The notes: generated from the letters alone by a model not told the origin. A stretch of 43,541 bases of DNA from Nitrososphaeraceae archaeon (GCA_009377575.1 WHTU01000024.1:1-43541); one strand, 5' to 3'; positions 26,392-33,883 are shown, counted from the first letter of the stretch. Numbers and translations are program-made.

Positions 26392-26904
26392 TTATGGTAG
26401 GGGCCAGGTGCCAGTTGCTGAATCGCCGGTAAGAAGAAGTCCCCCGTTATTAGTTGAATACAACACGATAGAGCCGGCTGTTTGACCAGGAAATAACAGT
26501 GCCTCAACACTGAATCTATTTAGGACTCGATGACCTATAGGGTTCTCGAAATGTAAGCCTGAGGCCAGTGCCTGTTGGTGTCTGGCATCAATCGGATGAA
26601 GCAATAATGGAATATTGAATTCGGTCTTTATGTCACTTAAAGCATCTCCTAAACCTACCACGTGTCTATGTGTGATCACCAAAGCAGATGGTGAAAACCC
26701 ATCATCAGACAACTGTCGAACAAAAGGGAGTAGAGATGAAATATTCGTATCCACCAGTAGCATGCGTCCAGCATTCAGCAGAGCATATGTATTAGTCGAA
26801 AGGCGGATCTCTTCTGCTCCAGGATCGCTATGTTCAATCAAAACGATGTTAGGGCGTAGGTGCGTCATCTGCGGCAGTGACAAGCCTCGAAATGGATTGG
26901 ACAT
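26392..26904 (-). CDS. MBL-fold protein, 3'-truncated, without the canonical metal motif
   Basis: A 170-residue metallo-beta-lactamase-fold protein: NTYALLNAGRMLLVDT, then SALVITHRHVVGLGDAL, LLLHPIDARH, LLFPGQTAGSIVLYS and GGLLLTGDSA. The signature H-x-H-x-D-H reads H-R-H-V-V-G here, so the Asp and the last His are absent. The Asp in GDSA, which bridges the metals in true enzymes, remains. Homology ends abruptly seven residues after that Asp; full members carry about 50-60 more residues. The break lies next to the plus-strand small genes. It is probably inactive or of altered function. Confidence 0.75.
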   Translation of the reverse strand: MSNPFRGLSLPQMTHLRPNIVLIEHSDPGAEEIRLSTNTYALLNAGRMLLVDTNISSLLPFVRQLSDDGFSPSALVITHRHVVGLGDALSDIKTEFNIPLLLHPIDARHQQALASGLHFENPIGHRVLNRFSVEALLFPGQTAGSIVLYSTNNGGLLLTGDSATGTWPLP

Positions 26905-26947
26905 GCTGAAATGATTAAGAAGTTAAGAATTATTTAAGTAAACGGCG

Positions 26948-27325
26948 ATGTCTGAAATGGCTAGGTTTGTTGAAACGGATCAGCACATAACCTTGGCAAG
27001 GCAGATTGAGGAAGTAGATATTAGTAGACTGACGGCACATCTTAAGATTTCATATGGTTCTAACTTTTCATCACTGCAATCGCTAGCCCAAAACCTCTTT
27101 GTGATTCCTGTATACTTCAGCAAGGAGCACAACAACATGCTTGCATACACAGAGAAGTTGTTAGAGTATAGGAATGGAGTAATGGCTATTGACCCAAAGC
27201 ATACTAAGTTGATCACTCCGCTTAGGACTGCAATAGAAAAAGGGGAAAGAACATTAGACAAGGAAGCAACTAGCCACGATGATTTGTTTGATGCTTTCAG
27301 AATGTCACTTCAGTTCTGGCATTAG
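26948..27325 (+). CDS. C-terminal fragment of a terminase large subunit-like protein (viral remnant)
   Basis: A 125-residue ORF whose last 50 residues read YTEKLLEYRNGVMAIDPKHT, KLITPLRTAIEKGE and TLDKEATSHDDLFDAFRMSL. This closely resembles the end of the RNase H-like nuclease domain of phage and archaeal-virus terminase large subunits. There an acidic pair near SxDDxxDAxR closes the active site. The ATPase part and most of the nuclease are missing. The 5' boundary near 26948 and the first 40 residues are not recognisable, so the fragment may have a false start. A strong hint of a former provirus. Confidence 0.6.
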   Translation: MSEMARFVETDQHITLARQIEEVDISRLTAHLKISYGSNFSSLQSLAQNLFVIPVYFSKEHNNMLAYTEKLLEYRNGVMAIDPKHTKLITPLRTAIEKGERTLDKEATSHDDLFDAFRMSLQFWH

Positions 27326-27370
27326 TTGCACTCTTCAAAATGCACTACTATACTTTTGATCCCTTGTATA

Positions 27371-27379
27371 GTTATAAAG
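27371..27379 (+). promoter_or_regulatory. probable TATA box of the DHFR-like gene
   Basis: GTTATAAAG lies 33 bases before ATG 27413, suiting a short leader without SD. Confidence 0.45.
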
Positions 27380-27412
27380 ACTAGAGTATACAGCAATCAA
27401 TGAATAAAGTAA

Positions 27413-27976
27413 ATGAGAAAAATAATCGCATTTTTGCAAGTATCAGTGGACGGCTTTATTGAAGGGCCCAATAGAGAAGTCGATTGGATGATGATTGATG
27501 ACGATGAAGAGTGGAGGGAGATTAATGAAATGCTCGATTCTGTAGACGCCTTAATCCTTGGGGGAGGTATGTATCCCGGATACGAACAATACTGGCTTGC
27601 CCTCCTGACCAATCCAGCAGGGGGGACAACTAATCAGTCCTCTTATGCACAACGTGCCGATAAGATACCCCATTTCGTCCTTTCCAAGACCCTTGACAAT
27701 GCCGCATGGAAAACGACAAGGATCATTAGGGATGTAGAAGAGATCCGAAGAATGAAACAACAACCAGGTAAGGACATGGTGGTTTGGGGAGGCGCCACTC
27801 TAGTATCCAGTTTAATGAATCTAGGTTTGATCGATAAGTTGCGTTTGATGATAAATCCCCTCGTTTTAGGTGGAGGAAAAGCGCTGTTCAAAGATGTTAA
27901 AGAGCGGCATTCCTTGAAACTCATACGGGTTAAGCCGTTTAAATCAGGCATGGTAAGCCTGACGTACAGCACATGA
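27413..27976 (+). CDS. dihydrofolate reductase-like/RibD C-terminal family reductase
   Basis: A 187-residue protein beginning KIIAFLQVSVDGFIEGPNRE, typical of the RibD_C/DHFR-like fold. It has VDWMMIDDDEEW, LILGGGMYPGYEQYW, PHFVLSKTLDNAAW and DMVVWGGATLVSSLM as the nucleotide-binding strand and helix. The end is LGLIDKLRLMINPLVLGGGK. Family members use NADPH to reduce pterin-like or pyrimidine-like compounds; the substrate here is unknown. It is intact and flanked by viral or small accessory genes, so it could be cargo or an old chromosomal gene. Confidence 0.9.
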   Translation: MRKIIAFLQVSVDGFIEGPNREVDWMMIDDDEEWREINEMLDSVDALILGGGMYPGYEQYWLALLTNPAGGTTNQSSYAQRADKIPHFVLSKTLDNAAWKTTRIIRDVEEIRRMKQQPGKDMVVWGGATLVSSLMNLGLIDKLRLMINPLVLGGGKALFKDVKERHSLKLIRVKPFKSGMVSLTYST

Positions 27977-28015
27977 TCCTAAATGTGATGATAGGTAGGA
28001 TTGAAGAAAATCTGA

Positions 28016-28171
28016 TTAGTCTTCCGGCAATAGACGCCAAGCGTGGTGCTGCACTCTTGCTTCTTGTTTGCCGTTCTTGTCTTTGTCACTTTGCTTTATA
28101 AAGTCTGTAAAGTTTGTCCTATCCGTGATGCTGTCACAATGGATACATTTCCATTTTGGCCCTTCTTCCAT
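28016..28171 (-). CDS. 51-residue protein with a single Cys-x-x-Cys
   Basis: The frame from ATG 28171 to TAA 28016 reads MEEGPKWKCIHCDSITDRTN, then FTDFIKQSDKDKNGKQEARV and ends WRLLPED. The C-x-x-C and downstream His-His could bind one zinc. It is too short for a full ribbon and its family is unknown. It is on the same strand as the integrase operon and belongs to the run of tiny genes here. Confidence 0.5.
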   Translation of the reverse strand: MEEGPKWKCIHCDSITDRTNFTDFIKQSDKDKNGKQEARVQHHAWRLLPED

Positions 28172-28265
28172 AATAATCTCATCTCACTGTAAAGTACTAT
28201 CAACGCAGACATCGTAATAATAACACTTTTCTATAGTTCTGAAACAATCTTTTTCTCCAGACGGG

Positions 28266-28825
28266 TTAACCATCACCCTCTTCATCATCATCACCGCCAA
28301 CAGTACCATCATCATCGTCACCGCCATCGTCATCTCCATCTTCTGAGTCTTCGTTGCTTTCGTTATTGCCATCGCCGTTGCCGCTGCTGTCTCCTTCCGA
28401 TGGTAACGGCGATTGTGCTGGGACTGCCGGAGAGAATGGCACAGTAACCTGTGAAGGTTCTGACGCTTCTGTCTCTGTTTCTGTCTCTTCTATTGTTACT
28501 TCGTGTTCAGTTACGGTCACGGATTCGTTGGTGATTATGACTGTTACTCCCTGTGGTGGTATCTCATTCATGTTGGTATCAACTACGTCTTCGGGGTATC
28601 AACTACGTCTTCGAGGCCCATGGTAACGGTACCGTTAACTGGTAATGGTTCTAATGGTGAAATATCAATAGACACATTTGGTGATTCTGTGCTCGCTGTA
28701 CCGTTCAGCCCAGGTGCTGGTGCTTCTACGTCTCGATCAAGTACCTGAGCGTATGCAATTTGGAAGCCAGTCAGGGTAATACTTGCCATAATAAAAGCGG
28801 CTGTTGCTAATGTCTCTGTTTTCAA
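28266..28825 (-). pseudogene. exported acidic repeat-tail protein broken by a 20-bp tandem duplication
   Basis: The first frame, 28825-28583, has a signal peptide (TLATAAFIMASITLTGFQIA, then YAQ) and goes to LEDVVDT, then PKT and stop. The second, 28571-28266, starts MNEIPPQGVTVIITNE and ends in a tail of Asp/Gly/Glu. Removing one copy of the 20-base repeat at 28575-28613 joins VDT directly to NMNEIPPQG in one frame, giving an exported protein of about 178 residues. The tail is like that of the PQQ dehydrogenase at the window start. Unless another copy number is restored, only a 80-residue secreted stub is made. Confidence 0.8.
28575..28613. repeat. 20-bp tandem duplication inside a gene
   Basis: GGTATCAACTACGTCTTCG stands at 28575-28593 and again at 28595-28613, with a single G between, making a 20-base unit. 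As 20 is not a multiple of three it shifts the frame of the exported protein. Confidence 0.95.
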
Positions 28826-29073
28826 TATCGGCTCTGGGAGTTAAGATGAATATTATCCTTCCTTGCAAGACCCTCCAAGAGGGTGATGGATCTACCTGCT
28901 GCCTACCCTGAGTCTAGTATGACAGCAGCGGCATACTATGTCGTGAGTCTATACTCTAATCTGGCACGATTTACACATAGGTCCATACTTATAGTTTGAA
29001 TGAGGAGATCTTATCCCACTGTATAGTCTGCCACACATGCCCTTACAAAAGGTCATTATTGGATAATTTTACT

Positions 29074-29490
29074 TCAGTGATATATATCCTGGAGTAATAC
29101 TATTATTTGATGTATCTCTTCGTGAGTATAGGCCCTATCTCCATTTGTGGCCGCACTATCCGCGCTCTTGTCAGAATCATCTGCAGGTATGAACCGTGTT
29201 ATTTTGCGTTTGTTGAGCAAGATATCATTCATCTCATAGAAATGGAATATAGCCGCAAGGGGAGGATGAAAAGAATAGCGGCCATACTTTCTTACTTCCG
29301 ATAAAAAATGGATATAGCCAATGATCTGAGATTCAATGAGTTTGTGATCTTGTTGCAAGAGAGCGGCTTGCTTTCCTTCCATGTCCAAATAGCGAAGAAA
29401 GCGGCGAAATGCACGTCGGTAAAGCTGCCTTGTGAAGGGTGAAGGAATGCCTGCGTCTGGTCCATAGATCTGCTGCTGGTCGATAGTCAT
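29074..29490 (-). CDS. tyrosine recombinase N-terminal part (integrase without catalytic domain)
   Basis: From ATG 29490 (MTIDQQQIYGPDAGIPSPFT) the 138 residues give the SAM-like core-binding domain of tyrosine recombinases: FTRQLYRRAFRRFLRYLDME and LIESQIIGYIHFL, with SFHPPLAAIFHFYEMND as the last helices. The linker DKSADSAATNGDRAYTHEEI leads to where the catalytic domain should start (about 160 residues with the R-H-R-Y residues), but the frame stops at TGA 29074. Integrases of archaeal integrative elements commonly have this architecture. The ATG is inside an ATGA overlap with the gene upstream, which supports this start over the further-upstream ATGs. Probably a remnant, or a DNA-binding-only product. 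Confidence 0.7.
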   Translation of the reverse strand: MTIDQQQIYGPDAGIPSPFTRQLYRRAFRRFLRYLDMEGKQAALLQQDHKLIESQIIGYIHFLSEVRKYGRYSFHPPLAAIFHFYEMNDILLNKRKITRFIPADDSDKSADSAATNGDRAYTHEEIHQIIVLLQDIYH

Positions 29491-29594
29491 GATTCGAACC
29501 TCTCCCAACTTCTCCAATGACATGTACATGCACAAGTAGTACAATTTGTTCCGTCATTAGATGGATGTCCACAACCGCAGTTTTTACACAGCAA
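29487..29594 (-). CDS. 35-residue double zinc-ribbon-like protein, overlapping both neighbours
   Basis: TTG 29594 reads MLCKNCGCGHPSNDGTNCTT, then CACTCHWRSWERFES. The spacing C-x-x-C-x-C-x-H and then C-x-x-C-x-C-x-C offers enough ligands for at least one, perhaps two, zinc ions. Its start is inside the 3' end of the gene before (11-base overlap). Its TGA overlaps the ATG of the integrase by ATGA, so all three are probably translated in series. It is shorter than usual gene-calling limits but the cysteine pattern is not random. Role unknown; DNA or protein binding inferred. Confidence 0.6.
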   Translation of the reverse strand: MLCKNCGCGHPSNDGTNCTTCACTCHWRSWERFES

Positions 29595-29724
29595 GGCTCT
29601 TGTACTCCTCTGGAGATAGTTGACAGTCACACCCTCTCATACTGCATTCGAATCGTATTACCTTAAAGTCTTGTGAAACGACGGCATGGTATTGCAAGAT
29701 GTGATCACACTTGGTGCAGTTCAT
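29584..29724 (-). CDS. 46-residue zinc-ribbon-like protein
   Basis: ATG 29724 reads MNCTKCDHILQYHAVVSQDF, then KVIRFECSMRGCDCQLSPEE. Five cysteines occur as C-x-x-C followed about 24 residues later by C-x-x-x-x-C-x-C, a zinc-ribbon arrangement. It heads a unit of at least three overlapping genes ending in the integrase. Short zinc-ribbon or zinc-finger proteins are frequent in archaeal viruses and integrative plasmids. Confidence 0.62.
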   Translation of the reverse strand: MNCTKCDHILQYHAVVSQDFKVIRFECSMRGCDCQLSPEEYKSLAV

Positions 29725-29789
29725 ATCGATAGATTTCTGAGCGTGAAACTACAATAAAAGGATAGTATAAACAGGCGGATAAATGCATA

Positions 29790-29909
29790 TCAGCCTGCTC
29801 CTCCTTCTGCCGCTTCTCCGCCATCTAGTAGCAATTCCACCTCACCTTGAGAAGGATATACGCAGATTGATATTAGTTTATGAAATAACTGGATAACTGC
29901 ATTGATCTG
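29790..29909 (-). pseudogene. possible C-terminal remnant of an upstream operon gene
   Basis: An open frame without a start (QINAVIQLFHKLISICVYPS, then QGEVELLLDGGEAAEGGAG) ends at TGA 29790-29792. The Gly/Ala/Glu tail is protein-like, but the frame is bounded upstream by TGA. Identity unknown; weak call. Confidence 0.25.
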
Positions 29910-30006
29910 TCAAAGTTTACTGATATCACAATCAAACTTCTCGGCTCTGAAAACAAGATGATTTGATTTTTACCACAACAACGATCGCTCTTAGTATCAT
30001 AATCAT

Positions 30007-30552
30007 TCAATCTTTTCGATTGCAGCAGATGAGGTAAGCAATGAGCGTTCCCGCATTTTCAACTTTCTTTTCTTCTATTAGATTTTTCAATTGGTGTATG
30101 GTTATAATCTCAATATCTGTGATTACCTCTGTGCTTTCGTATCTTGGCTTATCCTTAGATAGTTCAGTTGCCTTAAAAAGGTGAACCACTTGCCTCGAAA
30201 TGCTTACTGAAGGGTGATAACTATATACATGCTCTACTGCACTTGTAAAGTATCCTGTTTCTTCTAACAATTCTCGCTTTGCAGTCGCCATCATATTCTC
30301 TCCATCTTCTACGTGTCCCGCTGGGAATTCTAGTAGTATTTTTTGTAGAGGATACCTAAATTGTTTAATCATGACCAGAGTGTGATCATCAAGAAAAGGA
30401 ACAATTACGACAACATCGGGAGATTTGTACCAAGTATACTCTATTGTATTTCCACTACTTGTTACTTGGACTTTGTCTTGATACAGTGTGATCCATCGAT
30501 TTTCGTAGATTCGATTGTTTTCGAGCGTTTTCCAATTATTTGAAATAGTCAA
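30007..30552 (-). CDS. NUDIX hydrolase, ADP-ribose pyrophosphatase-like
   Basis: A 181-residue protein with the complete NUDIX box. Gly79 and Glu85 start it, and RELLEETG at 93-100 gives the metal-binding R-E-x-x-E-E-x-G. Ahead of it VIVPFLDDHTLVMIKQFRYP and LLEFPAGHVEDGE are typical of ADP-ribose pyrophosphatases. After it SYHPSVSISRQVVHLF is typical of the same group. The enzyme would cleave ADP-ribose or a related nucleotide sugar to nucleotide monophosphate plus sugar phosphate. It is cytoplasmic, starts at ATG 30552 and is probably monocistronic. Confidence 0.92.
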   Translation of the reverse strand: MTISNNWKTLENNRIYENRWITLYQDKVQVTSSGNTIEYTWYKSPDVVVIVPFLDDHTLVMIKQFRYPLQKILLEFPAGHVEDGENMMATAKRELLEETGYFTSAVEHVYSYHPSVSISRQVVHLFKATELSKDKPRYESTEVITDIEIITIHQLKNLIEEKKVENAGTLIAYLICCNRKD

Positions 30553-30862
30553 ACCTACATTCTATATGATTGACATCTTTAAATATATCACACAAATATG
30601 GTCATTCTAGGTAATTTTACCATTTGCTTATTCAAAATTTTAATAGACGAGGACAATGTTTGATTAACAATTACAAATGGTTTGATACGGACTTGAAAGA
30701 GAACATTTGATCATTGAGCCATTGATTGAATTAATCGTGTAACCTCTATCAGGCTACATAAATTGGTGTACAGGATGTCACATTATTTCACATCGTACCC
30801 AATTTCGGGAAAATAAACTTGTCCTGACTGAGCCCGAAGTGGACACAAGTCCATCTGATAAT
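30553..30862. other. gap between NUDIX and metallopeptidase genes
   Basis: About 310 bases. An AT-rich stretch at 30577-30587 upstream of the NUDIX gene could act as its promoter. No gene or repeat. Confidence 0.4.
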
Positions 30863-31243
30863 TCATTTTGTTTGTTTGTCCCCAAGTAGATTCGAATATG
30901 CTACAATGAATGTTCTTGCGTATTTGTTAGCATTCTTCTCTGATCCACGGTGCATGCCACTTCTAGATCTCAGATGATGATAGAACTCGTGCAGTACAAC
31001 AAAAGGATTGTAGAAAATGTCTGAATTCATCGCATAAATTCGGTTTTCATTTTGAACATAAACTGCGTACACAGTTTTCCGCTTTCCCTTGATAGTGCCT
31101 ACAACTATCTCTGGAGGACGAATACTGTACAGATCGCTCAACTCAGTCAACGCTTGTTCAGTGTCTTTGTCAAAGATTTTCTGTACGATTCTGGCCATCC
31201 ACTTTTCGTCTAACAGTGTGTTCGATGAAGAAGTGTAAGACAT
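30863..31243 (-). CDS. small HExxH metallopeptidase-like protein
   Basis: A 126-residue soluble protein with the zinc motif HEFYHH (His85, Glu86, His89) in VVLHEFYHHLRSR, followed by SEKNANKYARTFI, where Glu102 may be the third ligand. The order H-E-x-x-H then E-x-x-A-x-x-x-A is that of the ImmA/IrrE-type and related minimal gluzincins. The N-terminal half (LDEKWMARIVQKIFDKDTEQ) is helical and not recognised. Such peptidases cut regulator proteins in phage or stress control, but here no HTH partner is adjacent. Function inferred only from the motif. Confidence 0.72.
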   Translation of the reverse strand: MSYTSSSNTLLDEKWMARIVQKIFDKDTEQALTELSDLYSIRPPEIVVGTIKGKRKTVYAVYVQNENRIYAMNSDIFYNPFVVLHEFYHHLRSRSGMHRGSEKNANKYARTFIVAYSNLLGDKQTK

Positions 31244-31334
31244 GTTCTGTTGCTATACGATTGTGCCAATATTTTAATATGCTTTTGTATTCGTAGAGAT
31301 GAATAAGGAAGCTATTAATTATTCGTAGTGTTTA

Positions 31335-31421
31335 TTAGCTTTTATTAAAAATGGAAAATAAAAAGGTACCCACAGCTACTAAACCAACTACTAATCCCAC
31401 CACTACCAATACCTTGGCCAA
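31335..31421 (-). CDS. possible 28-residue membrane peptide
   Basis: TTG 31421 reads MAKVLVVVGLVVGLVAVGTF, then LFSIFNKS. One hydrophobic helix with a Lys at each end is a credible single-span peptide. A TATA-like stretch (CTTTAAAAGTA on the minus strand, 31465-31475) is about 45 bases upstream. No family; evidence is composition only. Confidence 0.3.
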   Translation of the reverse strand: MAKVLVVVGLVVGLVAVGTFLFSIFNKS

Positions 31422-31998
31422 TCGACAACGTCGATACTATTAACTTTGAAGCAAATGCGGCGAACTACTTTTAAAGACGAACGCTATGCCGATTCTATAT
31501 CAGTATATCAAACATAGGCTAATGGTAGCATAATTAGTCGCAGACTCGCCATTTCCTATTTGACGAGTGATATAGGGAATCGCAAGAGTATTTTCATTGC
31601 ACTAACGGTAGGCTCTCGCAAGTTTGAGTGTGATAATATCGAATTCAGTTCTACTACTTGGCAGTCAGATCAGGGTTACCATAGGAGTAAGCGAGATATG
31701 GATCAGCGTGTTAAATTGCAAATAGATCCCCCACATAAATAGAATTGTAGTTAGAATTTCCGATACATTCTCATATTCAGGTTGCCTAGAGCATCTAACA
31801 AATACAGTAACTCGGCAAGTGGTAGACACCAATTCATTCATAAAGCTACAGATGTACGCGAGACTTTCATGTCGTAAGGTCGTCGTATCGAAAGTGGGCT
31901 GGGCAATGCTTCTTTATCGTTATGGTTTCAGTCTCTAATATTTTAACTGTAAAGAACTAAACTGGTAACGATGATAACAAAATAGCATCTCACAAGAG
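31422..31998. other. gap with an unproven ORF
   Basis: A 60-residue TTG-started ORF at 31560-31742 (SIFIALTVGSRKFECDNIEF) has coding-like mix but no known domain. The stretch 31790-31910 was searched for a tRNA-like fold without success. Confidence 0.4.
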
Positions 31999-32010
31999 AC
32001 TTTTATATAA
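31999..32010 (+). promoter_or_regulatory. strong TATA box of the exported protein gene at 32031
   Basis: ACTTTTATATAA ends 20 bases before the GTG at 32031. With the usual 25-base spacing, transcription would start at or just after the GTG, so the mRNA may be leaderless. The in-frame ATG at 32046 is the alternative start. Confidence 0.6.
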
Positions 32011-32030
32011 CAACTTTTAATAAGGAAGAT

Positions 32031-32600
32031 GTGATCAAATATGTAATGATAGGGATCATTGCCCTATCTGCTGCCTCTGTGCTCTTCTCTAGCGCCTCTG
32101 ATATATCGTACGCACAGACTGTCGTAAATGACACCAATCCTAACATTGCAAGGATTGGGTCGACCAATGATACATTTACCTCAGCATTGGATCTATTTGT
32201 TTTGCCTGAGACCGTTGGAGGGTATGGCGTGTATGAAGAACATCCTAATACTTTTTCGCATGGAGAAGATATAGTATTATATGTAGAACTGGTTGGATTT
32301 TCTCACGTACCTGTAAGAGCTGCTTTGCCGAGTAATCAGACTCTGTACTTGATGAACTTTACTGCGGACGTAGTCATTTCTGATACTGAGGGGAACGTCC
32401 TTGGAGGATTTCAGGACCTCCCAATATCTCAGATAGTTTCCCATCATCAAAATAAGGAAATAAACCTGGTAATAACACTCTCTCAATCTGCACCATTTCC
32501 GGAAGGCAACTATAGGCTTTTGTACACGATACACGATGAACCTTCTGGTAATACTTTTGAAATTGCCAAAGCCGTAAATATCACATCGGAGAATATGTAG
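32031..32600 (+). CDS. exported beta-rich protein of unknown function
   Basis: A 189-residue protein with signal peptide (MIGIIALSAASVLFSSASDI, cleavage after SYAQ). The mature part has alternating hydrophobic strands (LDLFVLPETVGGYGVYEEHP, DIVLYVELVGFSHVP, NLVITLSQSAPFPEGNYRLL), suggesting an immunoglobulin-like or lectin-like sandwich. N-x-S/T sites and lack of cysteine suit an extracellular protein. No family recognised. GTG 32031 is listed, but with the TATA box so close ATG 32046, giving 184 residues, is equally likely. Confidence 0.75.
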   Translation: MIKYVMIGIIALSAASVLFSSASDISYAQTVVNDTNPNIARIGSTNDTFTSALDLFVLPETVGGYGVYEEHPNTFSHGEDIVLYVELVGFSHVPVRAALPSNQTLYLMNFTADVVISDTEGNVLGGFQDLPISQIVSHHQNKEINLVITLSQSAPFPEGNYRLLYTIHDEPSGNTFEIAKAVNITSENM

Positions 32601-32984
32601 TGCGATCTAGGTGCATCTGCAATGGATTCGCCATGTCTCTCTGGAAGGATCGCGGTGGCTTGCAACTCATAACTCCTAAAAGCTTGCACTCACACACCGA
32701 GTGTTAATTGTGTTGATACTTTGAGCTTCGTATTTCATCGGCCGTTACTCAGATAGGACCAATCTCCAATGTAAATATAGCTTGACCATCCTTATCTGTA
32801 TTTTTAAATGGACAGCATCTCGAATGTGCTCTTGGTTGGGAGAATGGACTATTGACTTAACAAATGCGTCAGCTACGTACAATAGACTATTATTTATGGT
32901 GAAGACAGAATATAAAAAAGTAAAAAAAATAAGATAACATCTTTGTGTTAGATAAATGCTCAAAGTAAGTATACGTGACTTCCA
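32601..32984. other. gap, nothing recognised
   Basis: About 380 bases with A-rich runs near 32920-32936. A 72-residue minus-strand ORF (32745-32963) does not resemble a protein. No hairpins. Confidence 0.45.
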
Positions 32985-32999
32985 TTGATAAGTCTACCT

Positions 33000-33212
33000 A
33001 TGAACATAACTAATGGAATTGCACTGGTTGCGATAACCGTGATAGCAGTATTCCTTGTCACAGCGGCAGCGGTAGACACTGATGATGCGTTAGCAAAGAA
33101 AAAGAAGAAGAATAAGGGTAGTTCTGCAGCAGCTGCAGCAGCAGCCGGTGGCGCAGAAGCGTCGTCAGCAGGCGGTGGCGGTTCAGCCGCAGCTGCAGCG
33201 GCTGCGAATTGA
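33000..33212 (+). CDS. short exported peptide with Lys-rich and Ala/Gly-rich low complexity
   Basis: From ATG 33000 (MNITNGIALVAITVIAVFLV) a signal sequence runs to TAAAVDTDDALA, followed by KKKKKNKG and then alternating Ala, Gly and Ser to the end. A frame from TTG 32985 would add five residues. The mature part (about 45 residues) is a polycationic patch plus a flexible Ala/Gly segment. It could bind anionic surface polysaccharide or be an antimicrobial-like or structural peptide, but nothing supports a specific role. An oligo-T terminator follows. Confidence 0.6.
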   Translation: MNITNGIALVAITVIAVFLVTAAAVDTDDALAKKKKKNKGSSAAAAAAAGGAEASSAGGGGSAAAAAAAN

Positions 33213-33574
33213 TGATTGGGGCGGCGTCAACTCAACCAAGTGGAGCTAGCAGCGTCAACTGATTTGGATTCACTTAGGGGTCATGCCTAGCAAAGACCGA
33301 GCCACCTTATTTTTTTCTTTTTTTGAGTAAATCTATACATCGTCCATAATAGACTCGAGAATCCTTGCAATTGTTATTCTAATAACTTCAAAGAAGATTT
33401 ATTTCGTGATAATGCGCTGCTTATGATTGTTCTCACGTTACTTTCAACAGGTCTCCCGAGCCAACCAGACCTTCGTATAAAATATCATGCGCAAGCACAA
33501 TATCTAATTATCCATGAAGGGAGTAACAAAACAAACTTAAGACCAGACAGCAAAGCCTAAAGGTTGTATGTGAT
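33213..33574. other. gap with terminator, before a regulator gene
   Basis: About 360 bases; apart from the T-rich terminator, no gene or repeat was seen. Confidence 0.4.
33309..33324 (+). terminator. oligo-T terminator behind the low-complexity peptide gene
   Basis: A run of T interrupted once by C (TTATTTTTTTCTTTTTTT region) 97 bases after the stop; typical archaeal terminator. Confidence 0.5.
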
Positions 33575-33883
33575 GTGGCATCCAGTTCACATATTTTGTA
33601 TCGGGATAGGATCTATATTATTAAAGATGTTATTCTGAAACTCGTAGAGTACGGTGAACTGAATCATACTGCGTTGGTAAGTTTTTGCGGATTAAATATG
33701 ACCAAGCATAAAGCTCTTATAGAAGATTTGGAGACAAAGCAATTAATTACTAGAAATCAAATTCTGGTCGGTAAAAGGGCGATTACCATTTACAAACCGT
33801 CGTCAAAGGGGATAGAATTTTGCAAAAGTATACTAGAACCATATGAGAACATGTTTCCACGAGTCGTAAGCGGTGTCCGATAA
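33575..33883 (+). CDS. small winged-helix regulator
   Basis: A 102-residue protein beginning at GTG 33575 with the winged-helix layout: IIKDVILKLVEYGELNHTAL, VSFCGLNMTKHKALIEDLET as the helix-turn-helix and ITRNQILVGKRAITIYKPSS as the wing. SKGIEFCKSILEPYE forms the C-terminal helix. This is a common archaeal form of single-domain transcriptional regulator, distinct from the longer paralogue family elsewhere in the window. Target unknown; no neighbour within 300 bases. Confidence 0.82.
   Translation: MASSSHILYRDRIYIIKDVILKLVEYGELNHTALVSFCGLNMTKHKALIEDLETKQLITRNQILVGKRAITIYKPSSKGIEFCKSILEPYENMFPRVVSGVR

Noticed and set aside
29483-29495. GGTTCGAATC on the minus strand as a tRNA T-loop or att site
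   Set aside because: The flanking bases do not pair as a T-stem, no D or anticodon arm is found, and the sequence is explained by the zinc-ribbon/integrase overlap.
31780-31910. Possible tRNA or small structured RNA
   Set aside because: No consistent cloverleaf or long perfect stems could be drawn.
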